From Rhodobacterales bacterium (GTDB lineage: Bacteria; Pseudomonadota; Alphaproteobacteria; Rhizobiales; Stappiaceae): DNA of 64,000 nt. Where the stretch lies: the NCBI GenBank assembly GCA_008107755.1, contig VIRH01000097.1:124001-188000 (forward strand). Direction: 5' to 3'. The translations under genes were made by a program, and so were the position numbers. Under the pieces are notes generated by a model, which made no database searches, was not told the DNA's origin, and saw only the letters and a list, made by a program, of their open reading frames with translations. Shown one piece after another: positions 33,326 through 43,420 of the stretch (its first letter is position 1; every line of letters begins with the position of its first letter).

Positions 33326-33985
33326 CTAGTCGAACACCGAGAGCCGGCCCTCGGCCAGAACCATGCGCCTGGCGTCGACCTGTTCCAACAAGGCTATATC
33401 GTGCGTGGCGATGACCACGGAAGTGCCGAGTTTGTTCAATTCGATGAAAAGGCGCAACAGGCGCCTTGCGAGAGGTGGATCAACGTTCCCGGTCGGCTCG
33501 TCCGCCAGGAGCACTTCGGGCCGGGTAATCAGCGCTCTTGCGATTGCGGCGCGCTGCTTCTCTCCGCCGGACAGCACCGGCGGCAGAACATGCATGCGTT
33601 CGCCGAGCCCGACCCATTTCAGGAGATCGACCACGTCGGACCTGTATTCCGCTTCCTCCTTGCCGACGACACGCAGCGGCAGGGCCACGTTTTCATAGGT
33701 CGTCAGATGGTCGAGCAGGCGGAAATCCTGGAACACGACGCCGATCTTGCGCCTCAGTTTGGGCAGTTCCTGCTTGTCGATGACGCTGAGATCGCGATTG
33801 AATACCTTGATCAATCCACGCGTCGGCCGCAGCGACATGAACAGCAGGCGGATAAGACTCGTCTTGCCCGCACCGGATGGCCCGGTAAGGAACTGGAACG
33901 ACTGGGGTTCGATCTCGAAGGTCAGGTCCCTCAGGATTTCCGACCCCATGCCGTATCTCAGTCCGACATTTTCAAAGCGGATCAC
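33326..33985 (-). CDS. ftsE: Cell division ATP-binding protein FtsE
   Basis: ABC-type ATPase of 219 residues that drives FtsX. Walker A is TGPSGAGKTS near 36-45, the Q-loop is VFQDFRLL, the ABC signature is LSGGEKQRAA, and Walker B is VLLADEPTGN with a switch His in IATHDIALL. Length and motifs are normal. An exact TTAA-N7-TTAA box lies 44-58 bases before its ATG, so it is a candidate CtrA target. CpdR, a regulator of CtrA proteolysis, is encoded nearby. Confidence 0.95.
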   Translation of the reverse strand: MIRFENVGLRYGMGSEILRDLTFEIEPQSFQFLTGPSGAGKTSLIRLLFMSLRPTRGLIKVFNRDLSVIDKQELPKLRRKIGVVFQDFRLLDHLTTYENVALPLRVVGKEEAEYRSDVVDLLKWVGLGERMHVLPPVLSGGEKQRAAIARALITRPEVLLADEPTGNVDPPLARRLLRLFIELNKLGTSVVIATHDIALLEQVDARRMVLAEGRLSVFD

Positions 33986-34028
33986 TGAAATGACTCCTGT
34001 TGATGACCCGAACGCTATAGCCTGCGCG

Positions 34029-34043
34029 TTAACGGTGCATTAA
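34029..34043. promoter_or_regulatory. Candidate CtrA box, TTAA-N7-TTAA
   Basis: GTTAACGGTGCATTAATC contains TTAA, seven bases, TTAA, an exact match to the alphaproteobacterial CtrA consensus. It lies in the 213-base region between divergent ftsE and the zinc-ribbon gene, nearer ftsE. The rest of the intergenic region shows no other structure I can name. Confidence 0.55.
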
Positions 34044-34198
34044 TCATATAAATGTCCATTAGGGATCATAAAACCCGTCATGGGATTCATGGGCGTTTGT
34101 CCAGAATTTCATGTCCGGATAGGAAACCCGCCGGACACATGGCAACCCGCCGTCCGGGGCCATGACCGGAAGCACGCCATGGCGAGGGGTCTTCACCG

Positions 34199-35137
34199 AT
34201 GAAGATCAAATGTCCAGACTGCAGCACGTCCTACGAGATCAAGGCCGAAGCACTCGGCCCCGAAGGACGCAGCGTGAAATGCGCCAAATGCGGCAGCCGC
34301 TGGTTCGTCTCGGCCGATGAAGAGGAATCCGAGCCCGATTTCAAGGCCGCTGCGGACGAACCGCCGGATGACGCTGGCCCGGACCCGGATGAAAACACGC
34401 TCAAGGACGAGGCCGAGTGGGCTGCGGACGGCGATGAGCCGCCTGCCGAAGAAGAAGACGACATCGCCGCAGACGAAGACGACGACAGCAGCGCTTTCGG
34501 CCGCGCCACCGGGGACGCGGCCAACGAGGAAGACAGGTTCGCTGCCGAACTTTCCGACGATGATGACGACGACGACGAAATCAAGACGGATATCGAGACG
34601 CAGGCGAAGCGGCCCAAGATCATCGTCAACCCGGACAAGTTCCGGCAGAACCACATCGGCGCCGTCCTCAACTGGATGGCCCGGCGCAATTTCCGCCGTA
34701 TTGGCGGCATGGCCCTATGCGGGCTCGCGATCGCGATCTGTTTCAGCCTTGTCGTCATGCGCGACAGCGTCGTCAAGCAGTCGCCCGATCTGGCCAGCCT
34801 GTTCCAGCTGATCGGCATGGACGTCAACCTTCGCGGCCTGGAGTTCCGCAACCTGCGCACCTTTACCGAGGTAGAGGCCGGCAAGCAGGTTCTGGTCGTC
34901 GAGGGGTCGATCCGCAATCTTGAGGAAGCGAGGAACAGCGTTCCCGCGGTCCGTCTGTCGATCCGAAACGCCGGATCGCAGGAAATCTATGCCTGGACTG
35001 TGGAACCTCGCACCAAATCGCTAAATGCACTGGACGAAACCCGTTTCAGGACGATACTTGCCGACCCGCCAGATGATGCCTCGGACATTCAGGTCCGTTT
35101 CGTCGACCGCGGCCAGCAGCAGGTAGTACTCGAGTGA
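34199..35137 (+). CDS. MJ0042-type zinc-ribbon membrane protein
   Basis: A 312-residue protein. A four-Cys zinc ribbon at the N-terminus (KCPDCSTSYEI then VKCAKCGSRWF; Cys 5, 8, 28, 31) precedes a very acidic, disordered stretch (about 40-140) rich in Asp and Glu. One transmembrane helix lies at about 175-197. The C-terminal extracytoplasmic domain (about 215-312) has VLVVEGSIRNLEEA and VPAVRLSIRNAGSQEIYAW, as in DUF3426 proteins. Function is unknown. It is upstream of hpt and cpdR on the same strand and shares its 5-prime region with ftsE. Confidence 0.82.
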   Translation: MKIKCPDCSTSYEIKAEALGPEGRSVKCAKCGSRWFVSADEEESEPDFKAAADEPPDDAGPDPDENTLKDEAEWAADGDEPPAEEEDDIAADEDDDSSAFGRATGDAANEEDRFAAELSDDDDDDDEIKTDIETQAKRPKIIVNPDKFRQNHIGAVLNWMARRNFRRIGGMALCGLAIAICFSLVVMRDSVVKQSPDLASLFQLIGMDVNLRGLEFRNLRTFTEVEAGKQVLVVEGSIRNLEEARNSVPAVRLSIRNAGSQEIYAWTVEPRTKSLNALDETRFRTILADPPDDASDIQVRFVDRGQQQVVLE

Positions 35138-35139
35138 CC

Positions 35140-35703
35140 ATGACGACAGACATCCGCACCCTTTTCGACGAAGATGCCATTGCAACGAGGGTAGCCGCAC
35201 TCTCCGAGGAGATCGCGGCGGCAAAACCCCGGGATCTTCTTGTCGTCGCCGTGCTCAAGGGCAGTTTCATTTTCGCAGCTGATCTGGTGAGAGCCATGCA
35301 CAGGGCGGGCCTCGAACCCGAAATGGAGTTCCTGCATCTGTCCTCATATGGGGCCGGAACAGTCGGTTCTGACACCATTCGTATTTTGCGCGATGTTGAA
35401 AGCAACGTTAACGAGCGCGATATTATACTGGTCGACGATATTCTGGAGTCGGGCCGGACCCTTACTTTCGCGCGAGAGCGATTGAAGGAGAGAGGCGCTC
35501 GTTCGGTGAGGATTGCGGCGTTGCTGGATAAACCGGATCGCCGCAAAGCTGCCATATCTGCAGATTATGTCGGGTTTACCTGTCCTGATAAGTTTGTCGT
35601 CGGATATGGTATGGATATGGGTCACGCCTGGAGGCAACTACCCTATATTGGATATGTCGTTGCGCCAGGAGAGGCCGCATCGGACGACAAAACGGGAGAG
35701 TGA
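35140..35703 (+). CDS. hpt: Hypoxanthine phosphoribosyltransferase
   Basis: Purine salvage enzyme of 187 residues, converting hypoxanthine or guanine and PRPP to IMP or GMP. VAVLKGSFIFAADL contains the pyrophosphate loop. The flexible-loop region LSSYGAGTV is followed by the PRPP-binding signature IILVDDILESGRTL and a base-contacting KFVVGYGMDMGHAWRQLPYIG near the end. ATG 35140 is preferred; a GTG two codons earlier is possible. It is three bases after the zinc-ribbon gene and two bases before cpdR, so the three probably form an operon. Confidence 0.93.
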   Translation: MTTDIRTLFDEDAIATRVAALSEEIAAAKPRDLLVVAVLKGSFIFAADLVRAMHRAGLEPEMEFLHLSSYGAGTVGSDTIRILRDVESNVNERDIILVDDILESGRTLTFARERLKERGARSVRIAALLDKPDRRKAAISADYVGFTCPDKFVVGYGMDMGHAWRQLPYIGYVVAPGEAASDDKTGE

Positions 35704-35705
35704 GC

Positions 35706-36104
35706 ATGGCTCGCATTCTTCTCACGGAAGACGACGAAGCGGTTCGCAGCTTCGTCAAACGCGCTCTTGAACTTGATGGTCATTCTGTCGAGACAGCTGA
35801 GGACGGCGGCGAGGCCATCGAGGTCCTGACCCGTGAAGACGGCAGCTACGATCTGCTTCTATCCGACATCAAGATGCCCATCATGGACGGGATCGCCCTG
35901 GCGCTGCACACCGCGCGGGACTATCCCGAGTTGCCGATCCTGCTCATGACCGGTTTCGCCGACCAGCGAGAGCGGGCCAGCGGGCTCGACGCACTCGTCC
36001 ATGATGTGGTGAGCAAGCCGTTTTCGCTGGCCGATATCCGCAAGGCGGTTCGCGGCGCGATTTCGACAAGCGCCGTACCGGACGGGGCCCGCCGCTACGC
36101 GTAA
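35706..36104 (+). CDS. cpdR: Receiver-only response regulator, CpdR-like
   Basis: A 132-residue single-domain receiver. Acidic pair Glu8-Asp9-Asp10 (LLTEDDEAV), phospho-acceptor Asp54 (LLLSDIKMPIMDG), a Thr in LLMTGFAD and the invariant Lys in VVSKPFS are all present, with no output domain. Sequence and length fit CpdR, the ClpXP adaptor that in its unphosphorylated form controls degradation of CtrA-pathway and other cell-cycle proteins. The ATG follows GGGAGAG at ideal spacing. A strong terminator follows 27 bases after the stop. Confidence 0.88.
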   Translation: MARILLTEDDEAVRSFVKRALELDGHSVETAEDGGEAIEVLTREDGSYDLLLSDIKMPIMDGIALALHTARDYPELPILLMTGFADQRERASGLDALVHDVVSKPFSLADIRKAVRGAISTSAVPDGARRYA

Positions 36105-36130
36105 GCGAACAGGCCAACACCGAGAAACGC

Positions 36131-36157
36131 AAAACCCCGCCTAGTGCGGGGTTTTTG
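36131..36157 (+). terminator. Rho-independent terminator after cpdR
   Basis: AAAACCCCGC and GCGGGGTTTT form a perfect 10-bp stem with a five-base loop, ending in a TTTTT-GTTTT tract. It ends the zinc-ribbon/hpt/cpdR transcript. Confidence 0.93.
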
Positions 36158-36260
36158 TTTTATGGAGCGCGCCGGCTTCAGCATGGGGACCGCGGCTCCG
36201 AAGCCCGTCTTGCTTCTCCCGTCAAGGAAAAGACCGCAGCAAACTGCGGAACAAGGGGCA

Positions 36261-36398
36261 CATCCTTCGAGACAGCGCTGAAGCGCTTCCTCAGGATGAG
36301 GTGGTAACACGCGGCGAAGAGGGGGGCGCGATTTCTGCGAAAGCAGCATGTCTCTCGCCACGGCCTCTTCTTCTCCAAGTCCCCATGCCGAGGAGGGC
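36261..36398. repeat. Intergenic repeat unit, copy 1
   Basis: First of two tandem copies with a 184-base period. It starts with a palindromic core, CATCCTTCGAGACAGCG to TCAGGATGAGG (36261-36301), whose ends pair and whose centre AGCGC-TGA-AGCGCT folds again. It ends with a well-conserved segment (36341-36398). The core resembles dispersed REP-like palindromes common in Hyphomicrobiales genomes (from memory). The whole 537-base gap between cpdR and the next gene holds only the terminator and these repeats; open frames here are repeat-derived, not genes. Confidence 0.8.
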
Positions 36399-36444
36399 GA
36401 TCGGCCCGTCTCGAAGCAGCCGCGGTGCATCGGAGCGTGTGACC

Positions 36445-36582
36445 CATCCTTCGAGGCAGCGCTGAAGCGCTTCCTCAGGATGAGGCGGGAAGTCGTGGCA
36501 AAGGGGGAGGTACGATTGCTGTGAAAGCAGCATGTCTTTCGCCACGGCCTCTTCTTCTCCAAGTCCCCATGCCGAGGAGGGC
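36445..36582. repeat. Intergenic repeat unit, copy 2
   Basis: Second tandem copy. The palindromic core (36445-36485) differs from copy 1 by a single base over about 40. The last 50 bases (36533-36582) are nearly identical to 36349-36398, while the middle is more diverged. The better conservation of the ends suggests selection or recent conversion of these parts. Confidence 0.8.
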
Positions 36583-36641
36583 CCTTGGCCATTGCAAAGC
36601 AGGCGCCGGGACAAGGGGCAAACCGCCGGGACGAGCCGCGA

Positions 36642-39272
36642 TCAGTATCGCTTCAGCAGGCGCTCCAGATAATCCAGTTCCAGCTTTGGCCGCGACGGGT
36701 CTGAGAAGCGCCGGCGAAGTTCTTCCAGAATGCGCCGGGCACGCTGGACATCGATCTCGTCGGGGATCTGAACCCGGTTGTTGAAATCCGGGCCTTCGGT
36801 GCGGCGTGGACGCCCCAGGGGATCCTCATCCAGCGGAGAGGGGCCGCCGGGAGACCCCATGCCTTCGCCCTGACCCATCATCTGCTCGGTAAGTCCCTGT
36901 GCGCCACGCCGCAGCGCGTCCAGCGCGTTGCCCTGTTCGCCGAGGGCCTGCTCGCCCTGGCCCTGGCCAAGCGACTGCTGCGCCTCGCCCATGGATTCTC
37001 CGGCCTCTCCAAGAGCCTCGTTCTGGCCCATGCCGTTCTGACCGAGTTGATCCATGAGTTCCTGCAGCTGCTGCGCCAGATCTCCCTGGCCCTGCTGCAG
37101 CTGGTCCAGCATCTGCTGAAGCTGTTCCTGGGTCATCTGCTGACCCTGGCCCTGCTGCTGCTGCTGTTGTTGCTGCTGGCCGCGGCGTTGCTGCTGCTGA
37201 TCCTGATTGAAGCGGTGGGTCTGATCCATGAGTTGCTGCTGCTTCTGGATCATCTCGCCAAGCTGGTTCAGCATCTCCATCATTTCGCTGCTCATGCCTT
37301 CAGGCATCATCTGCGGGCGACCAGCCTGCAGGTTTTCGAGCATCTGCTGCATCTGTGCCAGGAGTTCGCGCGCCGCGTCCCGAGAGCCGGTGCGTGCGAG
37401 CTCCTCGATCCGGTCCAGCATTTCGCTCAGATCCTGCTGGCTGAGCGTCTGCTGGTTGCTGTCGAAGGGCTGCATGGTCTGGGGGTTCTGCCGCATCTGT
37501 TCGGCAAGCGCCTGCATGTATTCGTTCAGGGCCTCCCGGAGCTGCTGGGTCAGCTTCTCGATTTCCTCGTCGCTGGCGCCTTCCTCCAGCGCCTTGCGCA
37601 GGGCTTCCTGTGCATCCCGCAGCTTGCGTTCGGCTGCAGACAGATCACCGTCCTCGATGGACAGCGCAAGGTCCCACAGCAGCGGTAGCATTTCCTTCAG
37701 CTCTTCATCGGTCTCGGCCTTGACGAGCTGTCCATAGGCATAGCGCATGCCGAGATAGTTGCGAGGTTTGAAGTCGAAGAGCTCCGGCGCGAGCATCAGA
37801 GCGTCCAGCGCCGTGATCACCTGACCGTGATTCTGGGCATCGAGCGCCAGATTACGGCGCTGTTCGACCACTGCCCGAGCCAATGGCTTGGAAAACCGAC
37901 GCTGGGGCAAGGTGATCGTGTAATCGGGCGACGTGCCTTCCTGACCCGCCTGATCCCGTGCGACCAGCCTGAGATCGACTTCCGACCCCGCCCAGGGATG
38001 AGAGGTCAGATCGCGGATCGTTTCGGCGGTCTTCGCCGTTCCCGCGCGCGGCGGGAGCGACAGCGGAAACTGCGGAGCCTCCACCAGCGGGCGCGGCTCG
38101 CGGTCCTTCTGGTCCGGGCTCGGCAGCGGCTCGATATGGGCCTGCGCGGAAACCACGCCGTAATCGTCATTGACGAGATAGGAGAATTTCAGCGCACCGC
38201 TGAGTTGCTCCTCGGGGTCATCCGTCAGGCGGATTTGCGGAGGATCGTCCGGGCGCACGGCGAAGACGAAGCTCATCAGCCGCTCGTCGCCGTTCAGGAG
38301 TTCGACAATGCCCGTCTTCTGCAGATCGAGCCGGCGCTCCACGGGGAGCAGCCTTTGCAGATCCGGATTCGCAGCGTTTTCGGCAGGCGCTTCCGGGTCG
38401 ATGACGACGGGCTCGGCATCCTCGGCGCCGGCAAATGTCATCACCAGCTCGTCCGCTCCCTGGCTCCGAACCACAAGGATCGACCCTTCGGGAACGGGAA
38501 CAGGTGCGCCCGGTTCGCGCAATTGCGCGCTTTCACCGGTCAGATAGATCGGCGGCTCGCTTGTATAGAGCGGCGGCGTGACCCAGGCATCGAGCCGGCT
38601 TGGCGGCTCAACGGACTTGAAAGGGTTCTGGAACGCGGAAACGAGACGTCCGCCATAGTCGCCGGTTGCCGATGCAAAGCCGATGATCAAGGCGCTGGCG
38701 GCAACGACGCGAAGGCCCCAGGGGTCGCGGCGATAGGCGCGCGGGTCTGGCCCCTTGGATCTCATATCGGCGACCGCCTCGGCCGTCCGGCGCTGATGGA
38801 GCGCCCAGATGGCCTGGCTTTCCGGATTGCCGGCACCGACCGACAGGTCGTCTTCCAGCGCCGTCAGCGGCCGGTGTGTCTGACCGGAGGATGTCTCGAC
38901 GCGCGAGAGGGCTTCCTCGCGGGTCGGCCATCTGAGGGAGAGGAGATCGCGCGCGAACCAGAGCGCCGCGGCCGCGAAAAGCGCAATGCCGATCGGCCCG
39001 GCCCAGATCGGCAAGGCGAGCCAGAGCCCTGACCAGGACAGGCCGACGAAGAGACCAACGACCACAAGCACCGGCAGCAGCGCGCGCCACAGCCGTTCGG
39101 CAAACAAGGCCCAGCGGCTGTGACGAACGAGCCTGTCCAGCCGTGTCCTGACGAATTGTCGCCAGCCCTGCGATGAGGAACGTGGTGTGCGTTCGGGTCC
39201 TTGATCGCTGTCAGTCGGGCTCAAAAGCGCCTCCGGTTCCAGTCTCGCCCCCGGCGTTTCTCTGCGAAACAT
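36642..39272 (-). CDS. TIGR02302-like / DUF4175 membrane protein with Gln-rich tract
   Basis: An alphaproteobacterial membrane protein of about 876 residues. Two or three hydrophobic helices lie near the N-terminus (about 45-110) and one near 190-210. A long extracytoplasmic domain follows, then a helical Gln-rich stretch (about 590-780) with a run of nine Gln and many QQM/LQQ repeats. It ends in a conserved RVQIPDEIDVQRARRILEELRRR. The length and layout fit TIGR02302 proteins, whose function is unknown; the position next to lysA recurs in this group. The start at ATG 39272 has GAGG six bases upstream; longer frames lack support. Confidence 0.82.
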   Translation of the reverse strand: MFRRETPGARLEPEALLSPTDSDQGPERTPRSSSQGWRQFVRTRLDRLVRHSRWALFAERLWRALLPVLVVVGLFVGLSWSGLWLALPIWAGPIGIALFAAAALWFARDLLSLRWPTREEALSRVETSSGQTHRPLTALEDDLSVGAGNPESQAIWALHQRRTAEAVADMRSKGPDPRAYRRDPWGLRVVAASALIIGFASATGDYGGRLVSAFQNPFKSVEPPSRLDAWVTPPLYTSEPPIYLTGESAQLREPGAPVPVPEGSILVVRSQGADELVMTFAGAEDAEPVVIDPEAPAENAANPDLQRLLPVERRLDLQKTGIVELLNGDERLMSFVFAVRPDDPPQIRLTDDPEEQLSGALKFSYLVNDDYGVVSAQAHIEPLPSPDQKDREPRPLVEAPQFPLSLPPRAGTAKTAETIRDLTSHPWAGSEVDLRLVARDQAGQEGTSPDYTITLPQRRFSKPLARAVVEQRRNLALDAQNHGQVITALDALMLAPELFDFKPRNYLGMRYAYGQLVKAETDEELKEMLPLLWDLALSIEDGDLSAAERKLRDAQEALRKALEEGASDEEIEKLTQQLREALNEYMQALAEQMRQNPQTMQPFDSNQQTLSQQDLSEMLDRIEELARTGSRDAARELLAQMQQMLENLQAGRPQMMPEGMSSEMMEMLNQLGEMIQKQQQLMDQTHRFNQDQQQQRRGQQQQQQQQQGQGQQMTQEQLQQMLDQLQQGQGDLAQQLQELMDQLGQNGMGQNEALGEAGESMGEAQQSLGQGQGEQALGEQGNALDALRRGAQGLTEQMMGQGEGMGSPGGPSPLDEDPLGRPRRTEGPDFNNRVQIPDEIDVQRARRILEELRRRFSDPSRPKLELDYLERLLKRY

Positions 39273-39362
39273 CTGCCTCGGGAACCACCCTTCACATATA
39301 AAGGTGAGGCAAAGATGGCGATCCGGCAACCTGTCGGAACAACTAAATTCCGCGCTCGGTCC

Positions 39363-40637
39363 TCACGACTTGTTGAGCCAGTCGGGTATCCGGTCGAGTG
39401 CGAGCAGATCTTCGAAGGTGGTTCGGGGCCGCACGACGGCGAACTGGTCAGAATTGACGAGGACTTCCGGCACCAGAAGCCGGGAATTATAGGTACCCGA
39501 CTGCACGGCACCGTAGGCGCCGGCGGAATAGACCGCCAACATATCCCCAGCATTTACCCGGGGCATATCCCGGTTTTGCGCCAGAAAGTCGCCCGTTTCG
39601 CACACCGGACCGACGATATCGGCCTTGATTCGACCTTCGTCACCGGTTTCTTCGCGGACCGGGCGAACCTCGTGATGAGCTTCGTAAAGCGTCGGGCGGA
39701 TCAGGTCGTTCATTCCCGCATCCACGATGACGAAGGTCTTGTCGGCGCCTTCCTTCACGTAGACGACTTCCGTCACCAGAATGCCGGCGTTGCCCGCAAT
39801 CATGCGGCCGGGCTCGAACATGACCGTGCAGCCCAGTTCGCGCACGTGCTTCTTGACCACATCCGCGTAGGCGCCGGGATCAGGCGGCGGATTGTTGTCG
39901 CTGACATAAGGAATGCCGAGCCCACCGCCAAGGTCGACGTGATCGATCTTGTGACCTTCGGCGCGCAGGTTGCCGATCAGCTCGCCAAGGCGCGCGAAAG
40001 CGTTGTCGAAGGGCGCGAGTTCGGTGATCTGCGACCCGATATGCATGTCGATGCCGGTCACCTGGATGCCCGGCAGACCTGCTGCCTCGGCATAGACCTC
40101 CCGCGCCCGCTGCCAGGGAATGCCGAACTTGTTTTCCGCCTTGCCGGTTGCGATCTTCGCGTGGGTCTTCGCGTCCACGTCCGGATTGATGCGCATGGAG
40201 ACGCGTGCCGTACGGCCCATTTCACTTGCGATGCGGGACAGCTGACGCAGCTCGGGCTCGGATTCCACGTTGAAGCAGAGAATATCCTGCTCCAGCGCAT
40301 AGGCCTGCTCCGCCTCGGTCTTGGCCACGCCGGAAAAGACGATCTTGTTCGCGGGGACGCCCGCAGCCCGGGCGCGGCGCAATTCGCCTTCCGAAACGAC
40401 GTCCATGCCGGCGCCCAGATCCGCCAGCGTCTTGATGACCGCCTGGTTGGAATTGGCCTTCATCGCATAACAGACGAGGGAGGGAATGTCGTCGAAGGCG
40501 GACGAGAAGACCTGGTAGTGACGGGTCAGCGTCGCGGTGGAATAGCAGTAGAACGGCGTGCCGACCTCGCGCGCGATTTCCGCGATCGCAACGTCCTCGG
40601 CAAAAAGCTGCCCGTTCCTGTAACTGAAATGATGCAA
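39363..40637 (-). CDS. lysA: Diaminopimelate decarboxylase
   Basis: Last step of lysine synthesis: meso-diaminopimelate to lysine. A PLP-dependent fold-type III enzyme of 424 residues. The Schiff-base lysine is Lys60 in VCYAMKANSN. Phosphate-binding and substrate motifs include HIGSQI, HVDLGGGLGIPY, EPGRMIAGNAG and the active-site Cys in VGPVCETGDFLA. I take the TTG at 40637 as start because it gives the usual MHHFxYR N-terminus and has GAGGGG five bases upstream; a TTG eight codons earlier is possible. The upstream small lipoprotein gene is in the same orientation. Confidence 0.93.
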   Translation of the reverse strand: MHHFSYRNGQLFAEDVAIAEIAREVGTPFYCYSTATLTRHYQVFSSAFDDIPSLVCYAMKANSNQAVIKTLADLGAGMDVVSEGELRRARAAGVPANKIVFSGVAKTEAEQAYALEQDILCFNVESEPELRQLSRIASEMGRTARVSMRINPDVDAKTHAKIATGKAENKFGIPWQRAREVYAEAAGLPGIQVTGIDMHIGSQITELAPFDNAFARLGELIGNLRAEGHKIDHVDLGGGLGIPYVSDNNPPPDPGAYADVVKKHVRELGCTVMFEPGRMIAGNAGILVTEVVYVKEGADKTFVIVDAGMNDLIRPTLYEAHHEVRPVREETGDEGRIKADIVGPVCETGDFLAQNRDMPRVNAGDMLAVYSAGAYGAVQSGTYNSRLLVPEVLVNSDQFAVVRPRTTFEDLLALDRIPDWLNKS

Positions 40638-40691
40638 GGGAATCCCCTCATTCGACTGCAAAGCAGCGGTTTCAAGCCCGATATCGGCGCG

Positions 40692-40904
40692 TTACCGGAT
40701 CAGGAAATCCAGAAAGAACGTCCTGTCGTCGATCGGCTCGGTCGGCTCCGTCGGATTGGCCCCGGGCACCGCGGGATCGGCAGCAACGCCCTCGGTGATT
40801 TCAACGACACCCGGGCGCGCCAGATCGCCCTTTCGCCCGCATGCCGAAAGGCCAAGACAGAGGCACAGACCGAGTGTTGCCAGATAACCGAAGCGGATTT
40901 TCAT
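40692..40904 (-). CDS. Small lipoprotein, LptM/YifL-like
   Basis: A 70-residue lipoprotein. MKIRFGYLATLGLCLCLG leads to lipobox LSAC with the lipidated Cys near residue 22, followed by GRKGDLARPG, the CGxKG(P/D)L motif of the LptM family that helps the LPS translocon LptDE assemble. The rest is Pro/Ala/Glu-rich and ends FLDFLIR. It lies between argH and lysA, where such lipoproteins are usual in alphaproteobacteria. Function in LPS export is inferred from the motif. Confidence 0.8.
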   Translation of the reverse strand: MKIRFGYLATLGLCLCLGLSACGRKGDLARPGVVEITEGVAADPAVPGANPTEPTEPIDDRTFFLDFLIR

Positions 40905-41074
40905 CGCCAATTCTGCCCTTCCATGCCCGCCCGTCTGCCGGCTGCGACAAACGGACTGCCCGAGTGAATGACCACAGATGACTGCGGTCGTCCTTTCCGT
41001 CTTCTCCTCGCACGGCCTGCGGAATTCGGCAAGACCGGGCGAGGCGCTTTGTCGGAGTGAAAATGCGGGGAGGA

Positions 41075-42460
<1,386 letters not shown>

Positions 42461-42501
42461 GTTCTGTCCTTTAAGAGGCGCCTCTTGCGAGGTGAAGTCA
42501 T

Positions 42502-43164
42502 ATGACCAAGCCAACCGAACCCGCAAAACGATCCAGAGGCGGCGTCTATGCCGCTGGGGTCGCAGGTGCCCTGGCTGCTGTAGCGGCTCTATACGTGATC
42601 GCCGGACCCGATGGCAATATTGCGAGTGCCAAAAGCTGTTCCCGCACCCTTGAGGCAGCCAGCGCCGTCAAGCCCCACGCCAAGGGAGAAGTTGCGGCCT
42701 TCATTCCGGCCAGCCAGCCGCTCGACCTGGACGCCCTTGTCTTCAAGGGTCCCGACGGCGAGACCGTGCAGATGTCGGATTTTGGCGGCAAGACCGTGCT
42801 GCTCAACCTCTGGGCGACGTGGTGCGCCCCGTGCCGAAAGGAAATGCCGGCACTGGACGCGCTTGAGGCGGACATGGGAGGAGAGGATTTCGAGGTGGTC
42901 GCAGTCAATCTGGATCGCGGCGGTCCGGAAAAACCCGTCGCCTTCCTGGACGAAATCGGCGTCACCCATCTCGACCTTTATCAGGACAGCTCAAATGACG
43001 TTCTGAAGGAACTGCGCAAGGTTGCCAGGGCAACCGGCCTGCCGACGACCATTCTGGTCAGTCCGGAAGGCTGCGAGGTGGGAACAATGTATGGCCCCGC
43101 CGAATGGGCATCCGGCGAGGCAAAGGATCTTATTCTCGCGGCGAGGAATGCACTGGGCGGCTAA
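42502..43164 (+). CDS. tlpA: Thiol:disulfide interchange protein, TlpA family
   Basis: Membrane-anchored periplasmic thioredoxin-like protein, 220 residues. One N-terminal helix (about 14-34) precedes the thioredoxin fold, which carries [23 protein letters not shown] with the active WCAPC at 107-111, [10 protein letters not shown], and the cis-proline loop [14 protein letters not shown]. TlpA-type proteins reduce periplasmic partners such as Sco and CcoX-type copper chaperones for cytochrome oxidase assembly. An extra Cys pair at 46 and 192 is also present. It is encoded beside argH, as in Bradyrhizobium-type genomes. Confidence 0.9.
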   Translation: MTKPTEPAKRSRGGVYAAGVAGALAAVAALYVIAGPDGNIASAKSCSRTLEAASAVKPHAKGEVAAFIPASQPLDLDALVFKGPDGETVQMSDFGGKTVLLNLWATWCAPCRKEMPALDALEADMGGEDFEVVAVNLDRGGPEKPVAFLDEIGVTHLDLYQDSSNDVLKELRKVARATGLPTTILVSPEGCEVGTMYGPAEWASGEAKDLILAARNALGG

Positions 43165-43175
43165 CCCGCCCGGGC

Positions 43176-43382
43176 TCAGACGCTGATGTCCACCGCTTCG
43201 CCGAGGCCGGGGATCTTTCGGCTCTCGCGGCGCGCCGTGTCCGTTTCCTGCGCCTCTTCCAGGCGCGTGGCCACTTGCCGCTCCTGTTCGTTTTCGTCGC
43301 GAATCGCGTTGGTCGAAAACTGATTACGGGTCTCGGCCGCACTGTAGCTGGCTGAGGGGCTGGTTCCTGAAACGCTCGACAT
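43176..43382 (-). CDS. Small Ser/Glu-rich protein ending in GLGxxVDISV
   Basis: A 68-residue protein with no assigned family. The N-terminus is Ser-rich (MSSVSGTSPSASYSAAE), the middle helical and charged (RDENEQERQVATRLEEAQE), and the C-terminus reads PGLGEAVDISV. That end is shared with the next two small genes. An unusually strong ribosome site (AAGGAGAGG, seven bases before ATG) argues that it is expressed. It is convergent with tlpA and co-directional with the next small gene. Function unknown; a motility link is suggested only by the YjfB-like neighbour. Confidence 0.7.
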   Translation of the reverse strand: MSSVSGTSPSASYSAAETRNQFSTNAIRDENEQERQVATRLEEAQETDTARRESRKIPGLGEAVDISV

Positions 43383-43420
43383 TGTTACCTCTCCTTTTGC
43401 GCGAAGGCCTTGCAGGCCGC

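Noticed and set aside
36178..36614. Several overlapping minus-strand frames of 89-165 codons
   Set aside because: They translate the tandem intergenic repeat and change frame between copies; no ribosome sites and no protein family.
37827..39032. A 401-codon plus-strand frame
   Set aside because: Antisense to the TIGR02302-type gene and arginine-rich without motifs.
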